NCBI GenBank assembly: GCA_016208105.1
Contig: JACQYS010000019.1
Span: 264,494 to 328,493 of the forward strand
DNA length: 64,000 bases
Direction of reading: 5' to 3'
From: Desulfovibrio sp.
GTDB taxonomy: Bacteria; Desulfobacterota; Desulfovibrionia; Desulfovibrionales; Desulfovibrionaceae
Under the pieces are notes generated by a model. That model saw nothing but the letters and a program-made list of their open reading frames with translations, had not been told where the DNA came from and did no database searches. Position numbers and translations under genes: made by a program. Below, piece after piece: positions 34,562-44,521 of the stretch (the stretch's first letter is position 1; every line of letters begins with the position of its first letter).

Positions 34562-37227
34562 AGCTTTTCCCCCACGGCGGCGATGTGCGCCAGCTGGCCA
34601 AGCTCGCAGGATGCGAGCCTTCGCAGATCACGGATTTCTCGGCCAGCATCAACCCTCTCGGTCCGCCCGAATGGTTGAGAACCGTCATTTCCTCCGCGGT
34701 TGACGAGCTTGTCCACTACCCTGACCCGCACTGCCGCGAGCTTATCGCAGCCGCCAGTGTACGCCACGGGGCGCCTGCGAAGACCCTGCTGGCCGGCAAC
34801 GGCACCAGCGAACTCCTTTTCGCTTTGGCCCAGGCCTGCGGGCTTCGCCGGGCGGTGATCCCAGTTCCATCCTACTGCGATTACCAGACCGCCTGCTCAA
34901 AGGCCGGGATGGACAGTACACTCCTGCCCCTTTCGGAAAACGAAGGATTCACCCTGGACCAGGCTTCTCTCGCGGCCGAGCTGTCCCGCCAAGAATCTCC
35001 TACCGTTGTGTTCGTGGCCAGACCCAACAACCCCACGGGGATGGACGTCCCAGCGGACCTGGTGCGCACTCTGGCCAAGGCGCATCCGCAGTGTTTGTTC
35101 GTGGTGGACGAGGCCTTCGGCTCCTTTGTTCAGGATTTCGAAAGCCTTCTTTCCAACCGCCCAAGCAATGTGGCCGTGCTCCTATCGCTCACCAAGATGT
35201 TCGCCATCCCCGGCCTTCGCTTGGGCCTTGTTTGCGCCGAGGAGGCTCTCATAGAAGAGATGCGCCAGCGCATCGCGCCCTGGTCGGTCAACTCCCTGGC
35301 ACAGGCCGTGGGAATAAGGGCCATGAAGGATGAAGCATTCGAAGAGCGCTCCCGGGAAACGGTAACCCGCCTGCGTGAGGACCTGGCCAAGGGATTGACC
35401 ACTTTTCCGGGCATTACTGTTTTTCCCGGCGCGGCAAACTATCTGCTCTGTCGGTTGGATCCGCCGGGCCAGGGAGAGACAGAGGGCATTCGCGAAGTTT
35501 GCGCACACGATTGCGCCAAAGCACCGAACCCGGGGTTCAGTTCTGGGAATCATCCGCAGTTCCATGATGTTCCGTTCCTTAGAGCCAAGCTCCTGGAAAA
35601 ACACATCGCCATACGGGACTGTTCCAATTTCGCGGGTCTCGACCAGCGCTACTTCCGGGTGGCCGTTCGCGCCGAGGGAGATAACGACCGGCTCCTGGAA
35701 TCCCTGGCGGAGATCCTCGCACCGCACACCAAGAAGACGCTGCGAAAGCGTCCCACCCCCGCGCTCATGGTGCAGGGAACCTCCTCCAATGCCGGCAAGT
35801 CCGTGCTCACCGCGGCGCTGTGCCGCATCCTGCGCCAGGACGGGATCAACGTGGCTCCGTTCAAGGCCCAGAACATGTCGCTCAATTCATTTGTCACCGC
35901 CCGGGGGGAGGAGATGGGCAGGGCCCAGGTACTCCAGGCCCGGGCCTGTGGCCTCGCCCCCCAGGCCCGGATGAATCCGGTGCTGTTAAAACCCTCTTCG
36001 CACACCGGCTCCCAGGTCATCGTCATGGGCAAACCCGTGGGCAACATGCGGGTCCGCGAATACGTCTCCTACAAACCGAAAGCCTTCGAAGCGGCCAAAG
36101 CCGCGTACGATTCTTTGGCAGGCGAGTTCGACGCTGTGATCCTGGAAGGGGCCGGAAGCCCGGCGGAGGTGAACCTCAAAGCCCACGACATGGTGAACAT
36201 GGCCATGGCCGTCCATGCCGGTGCCCGGGTTCTCTTGGTGGGCGACATCGACCGGGGCGGGGTGTTCGCAGCCCTGGCCGGGACCATGGAGCTTCTCAGC
36301 CAAGCCGAGCGCGCCCTGGTGGGCGGCTACGTACTCAACAGGTTCAGGGGCGATCCGTCGCTCTTGGAACCCGCCCACCGCTTCATGCTGGAGCTGACCG
36401 GCAAACCGGTGCTGGGAGTGATCCCCAACATCGAAGACCTGGGCCTGCCAGAGGAGGATTCCGTCAGTTTCAAGGCGGACGGATTTTCCTGCAAGGAACC
36501 ACGGGACTTGGACATCGCAGTGGTGGACCTTCCCCACATCTCCAATTTCACGGATTTCGACGCCTTGGCCCTCGAACCGGACGTGGCCCTGCGGGTGGTG
36601 CGCTACCCTGATGAGCTCGGCTCTCCGGACGCCCTCCTCCTCCCCGGCAGCAAGAACACCCTGGCGGACCTGGCAAAGCTGCGCGAAAACGGCTTGGCAA
36701 GTGCTCTGGGAGAACTGCGTGGCTGTGAGATAGTCGGGATATGCGCCGGACTGCAGATGCTTGGAGAACGCATCACCGATCCGATGGGGCTGGAATCGCA
36801 GCTGGGCGCGGAGCATGGCCTGGGCTTTCTGGCCATTGAAACCGAACTCATGCCGGAAAAAATTCTGGCCCAATCAACAGCGCTGCACAAGCCGTCACAC
36901 CTCGAGCTGTCCGGGTACGAAATACACCATGGGGTCACCCGGGCGCTAAAGGGCCATCAGGATGAGTTGGCTGTCCTGGCTGAACGGCCGGACGGCCAGC
37001 CCGTGGCCTGGGGCCAGGCGGGGCAGGTCTGGGGCACCTATCTGCACGGGGTGTTCGACTCTGGCGGGTTCAGGCGCTGGTGGCTCAACTGTCTGCGTTC
37101 GAAAAAGGGGTTGGCCCCTCTTGAGTCGAGTACCGGCTGCGGGCTGGATGCTGCCCTGGACAGGCTTGCGGCCACTGTTCGAGACAGCCTGGACATGACG
37201 GCTCTCTACGCCCTGCTGAGACTTTAG
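34558..37227 (+). CDS. Fused threonine-phosphate decarboxylase (CobD) and cobyric acid synthase (CobQ)
   Basis: This is an 889-residue bifunctional cobalamin-synthesis protein. Residues about 1-385 are a PLP-dependent CobD/CobC domain (opening '[17 protein letters not shown]'; PLP lysine in '[14 protein letters not shown]', about K213; '[19 protein letters not shown]' at the end). This domain makes (R)-1-amino-2-propanol phosphate. Residues about 399-889 are CobQ: P-loop '[11 protein letters not shown]', '[14 protein letters not shown]', and a glutamine amidotransferase with the catalytic Cys in '[10 protein letters not shown]' (about 729) and His in 'GYEIHHG'. CobQ amidates adenosylcobyrinic acid diamide. 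An insert of about 30 residues sits in the CobD half after 'YLLCRLD'. No cobalamin riboswitch is visible upstream. Confidence 0.93.
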   Translation: MKLFPHGGDVRQLAKLAGCEPSQITDFSASINPLGPPEWLRTVISSAVDELVHYPDPHCRELIAAASVRHGAPAKTLLAGNGTSELLFALAQACGLRRAVIPVPSYCDYQTACSKAGMDSTLLPLSENEGFTLDQASLAAELSRQESPTVVFVARPNNPTGMDVPADLVRTLAKAHPQCLFVVDEAFGSFVQDFESLLSNRPSNVAVLLSLTKMFAIPGLRLGLVCAEEALIEEMRQRIAPWSVNSLAQAVGIRAMKDEAFEERSRETVTRLREDLAKGLTTFPGITVFPGAANYLLCRLDPPGQGETEGIREVCAHDCAKAPNPGFSSGNHPQFHDVPFLRAKLLEKHIAIRDCSNFAGLDQRYFRVAVRAEGDNDRLLESLAEILAPHTKKTLRKRPTPALMVQGTSSNAGKSVLTAALCRILRQDGINVAPFKAQNMSLNSFVTARGEEMGRAQVLQARACGLAPQARMNPVLLKPSSHTGSQVIVMGKPVGNMRVREYVSYKPKAFEAAKAAYDSLAGEFDAVILEGAGSPAEVNLKAHDMVNMAMAVHAGARVLLVGDIDRGGVFAALAGTMELLSQAERALVGGYVLNRFRGDPSLLEPAHRFMLELTGKPVLGVIPNIEDLGLPEEDSVSFKADGFSCKEPRDLDIAVVDLPHISNFTDFDALALEPDVALRVVRYPDELGSPDALLLPGSKNTLADLAKLRENGLASALGELRGCEIVGICAGLQMLGERITDPMGLESQLGAEHGLGFLAIETELMPEKILAQSTALHKPSHLELSGYEIHHGVTRALKGHQDELAVLAERPDGQPVAWGQAGQVWGTYLHGVFDSGGFRRWWLNCLRSKKGLAPLESSTGCGLDAALDRLAATVRDSLDMTALYALLRL

Positions 37228-37238
37228 GGCCTCCAGTC

Positions 37239-37258
37239 CCGGCACGAAGAAGTGCCGG
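37239..37258 (+). terminator. Short hairpin after cobD-cobQ
   Basis: A 7-bp stem (37239-37245 with 37252-37258) with a 6-base loop lies 11 bases after the stop. There is no T-tract, so termination is uncertain; it could simply separate this gene from the AsmA gene. Confidence 0.35.
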
Positions 37259-37329
37259 CGCACTTGAACCCTCCGCCCGATGGGTCTATGGTTTTTATAA
37301 GGATCGTGGCGTTGAATCCCGTACCCATC

Positions 37330-40300
37330 ATGAACACAATCACTTCACGTCGATTCCTTCTGGCGCACCCTTTTGTCCGGATCTTCCTGATCGTGGTCTC
37401 GGTTCTGGCCGCCGTCGCCTACGCCCTGCCCCCGGCGGCAACCTTCCTGATCGGCCAGGAAGCTCTTCGCACCCACGCCCAGGCAGCGCTTACCGCGGCG
37501 CTCGAGCGGCCGGCCATCATCGAAGGCGACGTGCGATTGACCATGGTTCCCTGGTTCGGACTGCATACCGGAAAAGTCACTCTTCCAAACGACCCTGGCT
37601 TCGGCCCGGAACCGCTTCTTGGTCTGGATTCCGCCACCATTTCCCTAAGCCTTCCCGCCCTTTTTTCGAGAAGGATAGTTGTGGATTCCATCTCAATGAA
37701 TTCGGCCACCCTCAATCTTGAGCGCGACCCGGCCGGCCGGGAAAACTGGCCGATATTTCCACAGGGAAGCGCTTCCGAAGTTCCTACCGCCAAAGGCTGG
37801 ACGGTGGAAAGTCTCCCAGCCGGGCTGAGACTCTTAAACGCCACCCTCACCTTCACGGACAGCCAAGCCGGACTTTCAATCCAAGTGCGTCGTTTGAATC
37901 TGAACTCCAGCCCCTCGCGGCCATTCAATTTCTCCCTCTCATGCGAAGTTACGGTGAACCCGCTTGGCGTCACCGGTGAACTGCATGCCGAAGGTCAGGC
38001 CAGTTACAGCGGGAGCGGCGAGCACGTACTGGTGCACAAGTCCACTGCGGCCGGCTGGGTGGTGTTGCCAAAGGAGTCGGGGCTGCCGGCAGAGAGGGTG
38101 AACTTCTCTGCCAAGGCCATGATTCATGGAGAACAAGGCGCCTTCGAAATTACCAGCCTGATTTTGGACGGACTAGGCGCCCGGGTTACTGGCCAAGTGA
38201 ACGCCGCCGGGCTCTACGAAGAAAAACCCTATGTGTATCTGAACCTCGCGGCCAAGGCGGACAGACAGGGTGTTTGGACAAAATTCCTCGGGATGGAACA
38301 CCCCGGCCGCCCGGCCCTCCGGTCGGGAGAAACCAGGATACACCCCTCCTTCCAGCAACCGCCGCCCACCGGTGACATCAACGCGGAATTGGAACTCAGC
38401 TCCACACCAAGCGGATGGATGGCCAGCAAAGTCGTCCTTCGAGACGGGCCGGGCAAACTCTCCGGATCAGTCAAGGAGATCGGCGGAGACATTTCCTTTG
38501 ATCTTTCGGCTCAGAATCTCAACCTTGGTACGTGGCTCGGCAGCATTGCTCCCCGCTGGATATGGAGCGAGGACGGATTCAAAAGCTTGAACGGCCGCTT
38601 CGCCGGTACTAATCTTCGAGCTGGCTCCATGGAGATAACCGACATGGAGCTTTCCGCACGCGGCCAAGAAAGGGAGTTCCGCATTTATCCCTTCACGGCC
38701 AAAACTCCACACGCACTCTTCACCTCGGATATTCGGGTCAAGCCTGGCCAGACGTCGTCGCTTTTTTCATGCAGCGCGAACGTACAGGCGCTCGGGCTTG
38801 AGAGTGTTTCGCCGCAAGCCGCTCCTCCCATGGTGGAATTGGCCGTCAACGGCGAAGCCGGCCCCGGAGGAATCGCAGGCAAAGCTCGTCTCGGGTTGGC
38901 CGAGTACTCCAAGAATTGGCGGCCAGAGGTACTCTCTGAGGATATGCGCCAGGCATGGTCGATCCTTGGGGGCTCAAGCGCTCTCTTGTCTTTCAAGTCG
39001 ACCACCGCGCCTCAAGGCTGGGAGATTATTGATCTCGATCTCCGCACCAGCCTGTCCCACATCACTGGCAAGGCGACCGGCGGCCAAGCCGCCACTCAAT
39101 TGGACCTTCAAGCCGACCGGATTGACGTCACTAGGTTGCGCCAATTGGCCGCGCTGTTCGGCGATACCGGGAGCGGCTTGTCCCCCTGGCCTCTTGAAGG
39201 CAGGATCTTCGCCAAAAAGGTGAACACCCCAGACTTTGACATCGATGATATGCTGGTTGCCGGGCACGCCTCGTCCTCCTCGCTCAAGCTGTCCACGCTT
39301 TCGGGTTCAACGCTGGGAGGAAAATTCTCTGGCGGACTGGAGATTGACGATTCGCCGGCACGCCGGAACCTCTCCATGAATCTTACAGCACTGGGAGTCC
39401 ACAGCGCCCAACTTTCCACACTTTGGCAGCAGCTCCCGAAAATGAACGGTCCTCTTGAATGCCGGTTTAACGCGGAATCCTCGGTCAGTCCGGAAGTCCC
39501 TGTCTGGCAGGGGCTGCATGGCCAGGCGGACCTGCTGCTGACCCAGGGATCTGTCATGTTCTCTCCCGAGCAGGGAGTGTCCCAGCCTTGGCCGTTAAGC
39601 AGGGCCGCCGCGAATCTCAAGTTTTCCAGCAAGACCGCCGGAACCCATACCGGGGAGCGACAACGCGAAGCCGTCCTGGTCGACCTTTCCGGGGCGATAA
39701 AAGTGGATTCCCTGGGCATGGTCCGATCTTCCCAAGTGGATGTCAAAGGCCAGGCGGCCCTGGACAGCGCTGGAACGCCATTGTGGTACAAGCAGCCCAA
39801 AACTGAAGGCGTACACCAACTGGCCTTGCCCTTCGCGGGTCCCGGCAAGACCTCCCGTGCTTCCTGGACAGGAAAATTCGAAGCCGATCTCGAAAAGGGC
39901 GGCTTCAATCTCTCCGCGCTGGAACTCAATCTGGCCGGAGTCCCAGGCCGGGCCGCGATTGCTGGGCAGCCAGCCCAGGGAGGCGTGAACCTCACGGGTT
40001 CCCTGGACATACCTGAATTCAGCCCGCGCGAGGTGGCGCCTCGAATCGGCATGGCCATCCCTGCCGGAGCTGATCCCAGCGCGTGGCGCAGAGCAAAGCT
40101 TTCGGCCGCTGTCGGGGGTAATTTGCGCGAGATTCGAATAAGCCGCATCCAGGCCTCCCTGGACGACACCATCATCACCGGCCAAGGGTCCATCAGCGGA
40201 GCGAGGAACCGGCTGGAGCTTTCAGTCAATTCTCTGGATCTGGACCGGCTAAGCCCTGCGCCCAAGCATTCGGACCCGACCAAACGACCGGACGAACCCT

Positions 40301-41112
40301 TGCCCATGGCCGAGTTGCGGGACCTTTCCCTGGAAGCCAAAGTCCGCTTCGGGTGGCTGCGCAAGGACCGTCTTCTCTGGGAGAACGCCTACACAGAGTT
40401 CTCAGCCCTTGCGGGCCGCTTCCAACTGCGCCAGAGCGCTCCCTCCTTTTACGGGGGGCCTTACTCCATCGACATCCGGGGGGACGCGCGCGGCAGCGAG
40501 CTCAAGGCCCAGATGGAACTCAAGCTGAGCAACTTCTCCGCCGCTCTTTTGCTCAAAGACCTTGCCGGAGCGGAGACCCTGTCCAAAGGCATCTGCGATT
40601 TCCACGTGAATGTTGACACCCACGGAGCCACAGACCGGGCCCTTCGCCGCCACGCCACGGGATCAGCCGGATTCATGGTCCGCGACGGCAAACTGTCCAT
40701 CAAGGAAGGCACAGGAAAACGCGAAACTCCGCAGGCTCCTGTAATCGGAGACAGGGACGCGCCACAGCCTGTGCAGCATCAGCCAACCGAAGGGCTTTCC
40801 TTCAGCAAACTGGGAGCGAGCTTTACCATCCGGGAAGGGCTGGCCATCACCCGGGACATGATCCTGACCGGCAGTGGCTTGAACGCCAGAGGAGACGGCT
40901 GGGTCAACTTGGACGATGAACGCATTGACTTGAACCTCATGGCCTCAGTGCCGGACGTGGGCGAGGTGCCAGTGCGCATTAGCGGGCCGCTCTACGACCC
41001 CAGGCTGGACATCGACAAGTCCAAGATCATCGGGGAAACCATTATGAACATCCTCAAGGGCGTGATCAGCATCCCCGGCAACGTGCTCGACCAGCTACGC
41101 AGAGTGTTCTAA
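37330..41112 (+). CDS. Large AsmA-family envelope protein
   Basis: This is a protein of about 1260 residues with one N-terminal membrane helix ('VRIFLIVVSVLAAVAYALPP') and a very long periplasmic part rich in short beta strands. The N-terminal AsmA domain is clear ('ALERPAIIEGDVRLTMVPWFG', 'SATLNLERDPAGRENWPIF'), and the C-terminal AsmA_2 region ends near 'DLNLMASVPDVGEVPVRISGP'. AsmA-like proteins are thought to bridge membranes and move phospholipids or affect outer-membrane assembly. The start is uncertain: the frame opens at 37252, with ATG at 37288 and 37330; the last fits the membrane-helix position best, but no strong Shine-Dalgarno is seen. Confidence 0.85.
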   Translation: MNTITSRRFLLAHPFVRIFLIVVSVLAAVAYALPPAATFLIGQEALRTHAQAALTAALERPAIIEGDVRLTMVPWFGLHTGKVTLPNDPGFGPEPLLGLDSATISLSLPALFSRRIVVDSISMNSATLNLERDPAGRENWPIFPQGSASEVPTAKGWTVESLPAGLRLLNATLTFTDSQAGLSIQVRRLNLNSSPSRPFNFSLSCEVTVNPLGVTGELHAEGQASYSGSGEHVLVHKSTAAGWVVLPKESGLPAERVNFSAKAMIHGEQGAFEITSLILDGLGARVTGQVNAAGLYEEKPYVYLNLAAKADRQGVWTKFLGMEHPGRPALRSGETRIHPSFQQPPPTGDINAELELSSTPSGWMASKVVLRDGPGKLSGSVKEIGGDISFDLSAQNLNLGTWLGSIAPRWIWSEDGFKSLNGRFAGTNLRAGSMEITDMELSARGQEREFRIYPFTAKTPHALFTSDIRVKPGQTSSLFSCSANVQALGLESVSPQAAPPMVELAVNGEAGPGGIAGKARLGLAEYSKNWRPEVLSEDMRQAWSILGGSSALLSFKSTTAPQGWEIIDLDLRTSLSHITGKATGGQAATQLDLQADRIDVTRLRQLAALFGDTGSGLSPWPLEGRIFAKKVNTPDFDIDDMLVAGHASSSSLKLSTLSGSTLGGKFSGGLEIDDSPARRNLSMNLTALGVHSAQLSTLWQQLPKMNGPLECRFNAESSVSPEVPVWQGLHGQADLLLTQGSVMFSPEQGVSQPWPLSRAAANLKFSSKTAGTHTGERQREAVLVDLSGAIKVDSLGMVRSSQVDVKGQAALDSAGTPLWYKQPKTEGVHQLALPFAGPGKTSRASWTGKFEADLEKGGFNLSALELNLAGVPGRAAIAGQPAQGGVNLTGSLDIPEFSPREVAPRIGMAIPAGADPSAWRRAKLSAAVGGNLREIRISRIQASLDDTIITGQGSISGARNRLELSVNSLDLDRLSPAPKHSDPTKRPDEPLPMAELRDLSLEAKVRFGWLRKDRLLWENAYTEFSALAGRFQLRQSAPSFYGGPYSIDIRGDARGSELKAQMELKLSNFSAALLLKDLAGAETLSKGICDFHVNVDTHGATDRALRRHATGSAGFMVRDGKLSIKEGTGKRETPQAPVIGDRDAPQPVQHQPTEGLSFSKLGASFTIREGLAITRDMILTGSGLNARGDGWVNLDDERIDLNLMASVPDVGEVPVRISGPLYDPRLDIDKSKIIGETIMNILKGVISIPGNVLDQLRRVF

Positions 41113-41240
41113 GGGATTTCCAGACCTCGGGCAGCCTTTCGACACCACTTCCTGGCTCTTCCCAGCCTGATCATCAAGACGGCAGAGCGCAGACGCAAGA
41201 GCCGGGCGTTCGTGCAAATGTCAGCGCCCATGTTCACCAT

Positions 41241-41930
41241 CTACAGATTCAGCTGAGCCAGAAGATCGTCCACTTCCGACTGGGAGACCTTGGCCTTGGC
41301 GTCCTTTTTGAGTTCCTCCAGGGGTTGTCCCGGCTCCTTTTCCTGGGCCTTCACCAGGATTCCGGTGGACACATAGAGTTCGGCCACCATGTCGCGCACC
41401 TTGCCAAGCATGTCGATGACGCGCTTGATGCGCTGCCCGGTCAAATCCTGAAAAGACAGGCACGTCATGATCTCAATCAGGTCCTCCGAAAGCCTCTGGC
41501 AGAGTCGCCCGGCCGTGTCCCGGTGCTCCGGATCGCTTGTGCCCTTCTGGAAGAGCACCATCAGCTCGGCTGGCACGTGCATGTTGCGCTCCACCAAATC
41601 GATTATCTCGAAGGTGGCTTTCTCCGTGGCCTGAATCACCTGATCCAGCCGCTGAGAAGCCTCGTCCATGAGCACCCCGGCATGAGCCGCGTTCTCGGGC
41701 TTCCCCGAATTCCCTCCAGGCCCTTGGAACATGGATATCTCGCGGTAGATGTCCCCCAGGTTGGCCATGATCTCTTCGTTCAAACGCTTGAAGAATTCCT
41801 CGCCACCCAAGTGCTTGCCGGCAAGCACGGCAACTTCCTCTCGCACGGCCTCCCGAACAACCTCGCGGATGAAAGGCTTGAACGTCTCGGTCAGCTGGGC
41901 GGCGAAGGCGTTCAGGTCTGTTTCATCCAT
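41241..41930 (-). CDS. cheZ: CheZ-like CheY-P phosphatase
   Basis: This is a protein of about 229 residues, nearly all helical. The phosphatase signature is visible as 'LSFQDLTGQRIKRVI', in which the Gln of QDLTGQ is the catalytic residue in CheZ. The C-terminus 'SEVDDLLAQLNL' matches the CheY-binding tail of CheZ. CheZ removes phosphate from CheY and resets the flagellar motor. The frame opens at 41960 and would overlap the previous gene by 23 bases; ATG 41930 lies 7 bases after that gene's stop and is preferred. Chemotaxis receptors and CheA are not in the window. Confidence 0.88.
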   Translation of the reverse strand: MDETDLNAFAAQLTETFKPFIREVVREAVREEVAVLAGKHLGGEEFFKRLNEEIMANLGDIYREISMFQGPGGNSGKPENAAHAGVLMDEASQRLDQVIQATEKATFEIIDLVERNMHVPAELMVLFQKGTSDPEHRDTAGRLCQRLSEDLIEIMTCLSFQDLTGQRIKRVIDMLGKVRDMVAELYVSTGILVKAQEKEPGQPLEELKKDAKAKVSQSEVDDLLAQLNL

Positions 41931-41937
41931 GGCTTTC

Positions 41938-42795
41938 TCACTTGAAGTAGCTTGATTCATTGTAAAAAGAGTAGCCGTTTTTTCCGGATTTTTTGGCTAC
42001 ATACATGGCATCGTCCGCTTTCTTGAGGAGCTCCTCAGGATCTATTCCGTCCGTGGGAGCCACTGAGATGCCAAGGCTCGCGCTCACATTCACCGACTGG
42101 CCTTGCCAGGGGATGGGCTGGGTGATGGATTTGATCACCCTGTTTCCCATAAGGCCGGCATGCAGTCCGTTACGCAATTCCCCAAGTATCATCACGAACT
42201 CATCTCCGCCGATGCGGGCCGCCGTGTCGTCGCTCCTGACAGCATCCAGGAGCCTTGCGGCAGTGACTCTGAGCACCTCATCGCCGCACTTGTGCCCGTA
42301 ATTGTCGTTGATGGGTTTGAATCCGTCCAGATCGACGAAGACCACTGCCACGAAATCCTTATGGCGCTTGGCGCGGGCCAGGGTTTGGCGCATGCGGTCC
42401 AGAAGCAGGACGCGGTTGGGAAGTCCCGTGAGTGCGTCGTGCAGCGCCAAATGCTCCACTCCACCATCGGCCAAATTCCCTGCTGTGGGCCGAAAGACAA
42501 CCGCCAACTCGTCCGTGTCGGACAGCCTCAGACAGTGGACCTCTACCGGCAGGAAGTTCCCGTCTTTCACCCGGATCTTCAGGCGTTTAAAGAGCGACAC
42601 CTCTTGCCCCGCCTGCCTGGACATTTCCCCAAAACTCCCTTTTCCCACGAGTTCCGCCAGTGACACGGACGCCACTTCCTCTGGCCCAATCCCCAACGCG
42701 TCCTGAAAAGGATCGTTCACATACAGCAGCCGCCCGTCCGAGGCGGCTAAGCACGCGGGATCGAAACTCAAATCAAGCACATTCCGTATGGACAT
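41938..42795 (-). CDS. PAS-GGDEF diguanylate cyclase
   Basis: In this protein of about 285 residues a PAS-like sensor domain (about residues 5-115; 'LAASDGRLLYVNDPFQDALG') is followed by a GGDEF domain. The active motif is IGGDEF, and the RSDD (RxxD) inhibitory site stands five residues before it, so product feedback is likely. It makes cyclic di-GMP. The frame is open to 42930; ATG 42795 with GGAG six bases upstream is chosen. It sits 7 bases before cheZ in the same direction, which links c-di-GMP signalling with flagellar control in one transcript. Confidence 0.9.
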   Translation of the reverse strand: MSIRNVLDLSFDPACLAASDGRLLYVNDPFQDALGIGPEEVASVSLAELVGKGSFGEMSRQAGQEVSLFKRLKIRVKDGNFLPVEVHCLRLSDTDELAVVFRPTAGNLADGGVEHLALHDALTGLPNRVLLLDRMRQTLARAKRHKDFVAVVFVDLDGFKPINDNYGHKCGDEVLRVTAARLLDAVRSDDTAARIGGDEFVMILGELRNGLHAGLMGNRVIKSITQPIPWQGQSVNVSASLGISVAPTDGIDPEELLKKADDAMYVAKKSGKNGYSFYNESSYFK

Positions 42796-42943
42796 GGGCG
42801 GCTCCGAACGGACAAGTTCAGGAGAAAGGATGGACCATTTCGCGGGTCCGCGCAATATCGTATTCCTTAAAACACGGTCTCGCGTTGCCACGCATCGAGA
42901 CAATGAGTGACGAAAAGACCCAGCCCGCATGATCCGGAGCAGT

Positions 42944-44521
42944 TTAGGCCGAGAGCTTGCTCAAGATGTCCTTGAGCATGACCGTGGAAAGCTTCTCGCG
43001 CATCTTCTCACGGACATCGCCAGGATGTTTCGCGGCCAGCTTGTGCAAATTGGCCGTGCTGTTGGCCGTGGCCTGGGCGTTTTGGTTCAGCAGCGCCCCG
43101 GAAAGGCGTGCATGACGCACGGCGAGGTTGCCCTGATAGACGGCCGTGTGCCCCAGGGCCGCCAGGCGCAGGTCGTGGTCAAGGTCGTCGTACTGGGTCG
43201 GGGAGAAGCGGATGTCGAACTCCCCGCTTTCGCGCAGCAGTTCCGTTCTGAACAAGTGAAAACACCCCGTGACCGAAAGACAGGGGCGAATGTAGTCGAA
43301 CTGGCCGAAATCGAGGTCCTGGGTGCACAGCGAGGAAAAGGCTGGCTCGGGGCCGCTGGCTTCCAAAAGATGTATGTCCACGTTCTGAATACGGCCCGGT
43401 GCGTCCAGGTCCACCACCTTGCAGCCCCAAACCCCGGCATCCGGGCTGATCTCCACCGCCCGCCCGAACAGTCGCGACCAGTCATGCGGTACCATGGCGT
43501 CGTCGTCCAGGTAGGCAACGAAATCGCTCGATGCAACTACATCGTGGCGGGCGAGCCAGTTGCGGGCGGCCGGAGCGCCCACGTTCACCGGCAGGGTGAT
43601 GGTCTCCAGAATGCCACCTGCGCGGTCCCGCCAAGCGGCCAGCACTTCGGGCGTGGCATCCGGGCTGCCGTTGTCCAACACCACAACGCGCGCCCCAGCG
43701 AGCTCCGAGGAGAACAGCGCGGCCAGGGTTGCATCGAGCTCGGCTGCCTTGCCACTGGTATAAAGGCACACGGCCACTGGCCCGGAAATCGGACGGCCCG
43801 GAAGATCCCTCCCTGCCAGTCTGTCGAAATACCTCAAGAGCAGATTGATGTTCCAGGGCGCCTGGGACAAGGACCGGCGCCACTGGCTTGCCGCTTCGTC
43901 TGGCCGGCCCAGCCTGAACAGGCAGTGGCCGAGCCTTATTCTGGCCGGACGAAGAAGCCTGGCCCCTTCGTACCACAGAGCGGCTTCCTGGTAGTCGCCG
44001 CGCTGGAAATGGACATCGCCGCGGCTTTTATCTCGCAAGGGGGCTAATCCCTCGGGCCAAGGCATTTCAAGACTTCTCAGAACGATTTCCCAGTCAGCAA
44101 GGAGGTAGGCCAGATCGAGCAGGTGCTGGCGCCAGAACAAATTGTCCGGTTCCCGAATGCAGTTTGATGCGAGCCAATCCTTGAGTTCATCGTAAGACCG
44201 GTTCGCTGCCAGAACGGCCATGGGGCCCGTGTCGTCCGGTTCGCGCCAGTTCGCGGCCACCGCGTTCACCGCCGCCCTCACTTTGGGAGCCAGAAAACCC
44301 GCTCGTGTGTCCAGCCCGGCAAGCAGTCTGGCCAGAGTCCCGTCAAGCGGTCCCGCCTCCCAGGCTGCCAGCAGAATATCCAAACCGAGCCTGGACGTTT
44401 CCGGTGCGGCCAGAGCACGCCTGGCCAGGTCCGCCAGATGCGGCTTGCCCGTGGCTCCCAGCAGGAGTCCATAGCGCAGCCCTTCCGGAAGATCGTGCCA
44501 GTTGAAATCACCCGCTGGCAT
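42944..44521 (-). CDS. Family 2 glycosyltransferase with TPR-like N-terminus
   Basis: This is a 525-residue protein. The first about 235 residues are helical and TPR-like ('GDVHFQRGDYQEAALWYEGA'). The rest is a GT-A fold family 2 glycosyltransferase with 'VVLDNGSPD', 'NVGAPAARNWLA' and the metal-binding 'YLDDDAMVP'. It transfers a sugar from a nucleotide donor; the acceptor is unknown. Its start overlaps the end of the next upstream glycosyltransferase gene by 14 bases. Three such genes in a row, next to flagellar and c-di-GMP genes, suggest glycosylation of a surface structure such as flagellin, pilin or polysaccharide, but this is inference. Confidence 0.85.
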   Translation of the reverse strand: MPAGDFNWHDLPEGLRYGLLLGATGKPHLADLARRALAAPETSRLGLDILLAAWEAGPLDGTLARLLAGLDTRAGFLAPKVRAAVNAVAANWREPDDTGPMAVLAANRSYDELKDWLASNCIREPDNLFWRQHLLDLAYLLADWEIVLRSLEMPWPEGLAPLRDKSRGDVHFQRGDYQEAALWYEGARLLRPARIRLGHCLFRLGRPDEAASQWRRSLSQAPWNINLLLRYFDRLAGRDLPGRPISGPVAVCLYTSGKAAELDATLAALFSSELAGARVVVLDNGSPDATPEVLAAWRDRAGGILETITLPVNVGAPAARNWLARHDVVASSDFVAYLDDDAMVPHDWSRLFGRAVEISPDAGVWGCKVVDLDAPGRIQNVDIHLLEASGPEPAFSSLCTQDLDFGQFDYIRPCLSVTGCFHLFRTELLRESGEFDIRFSPTQYDDLDHDLRLAALGHTAVYQGNLAVRHARLSGALLNQNAQATANSTANLHKLAAKHPGDVREKMREKLSTVMLKDILSKLSA

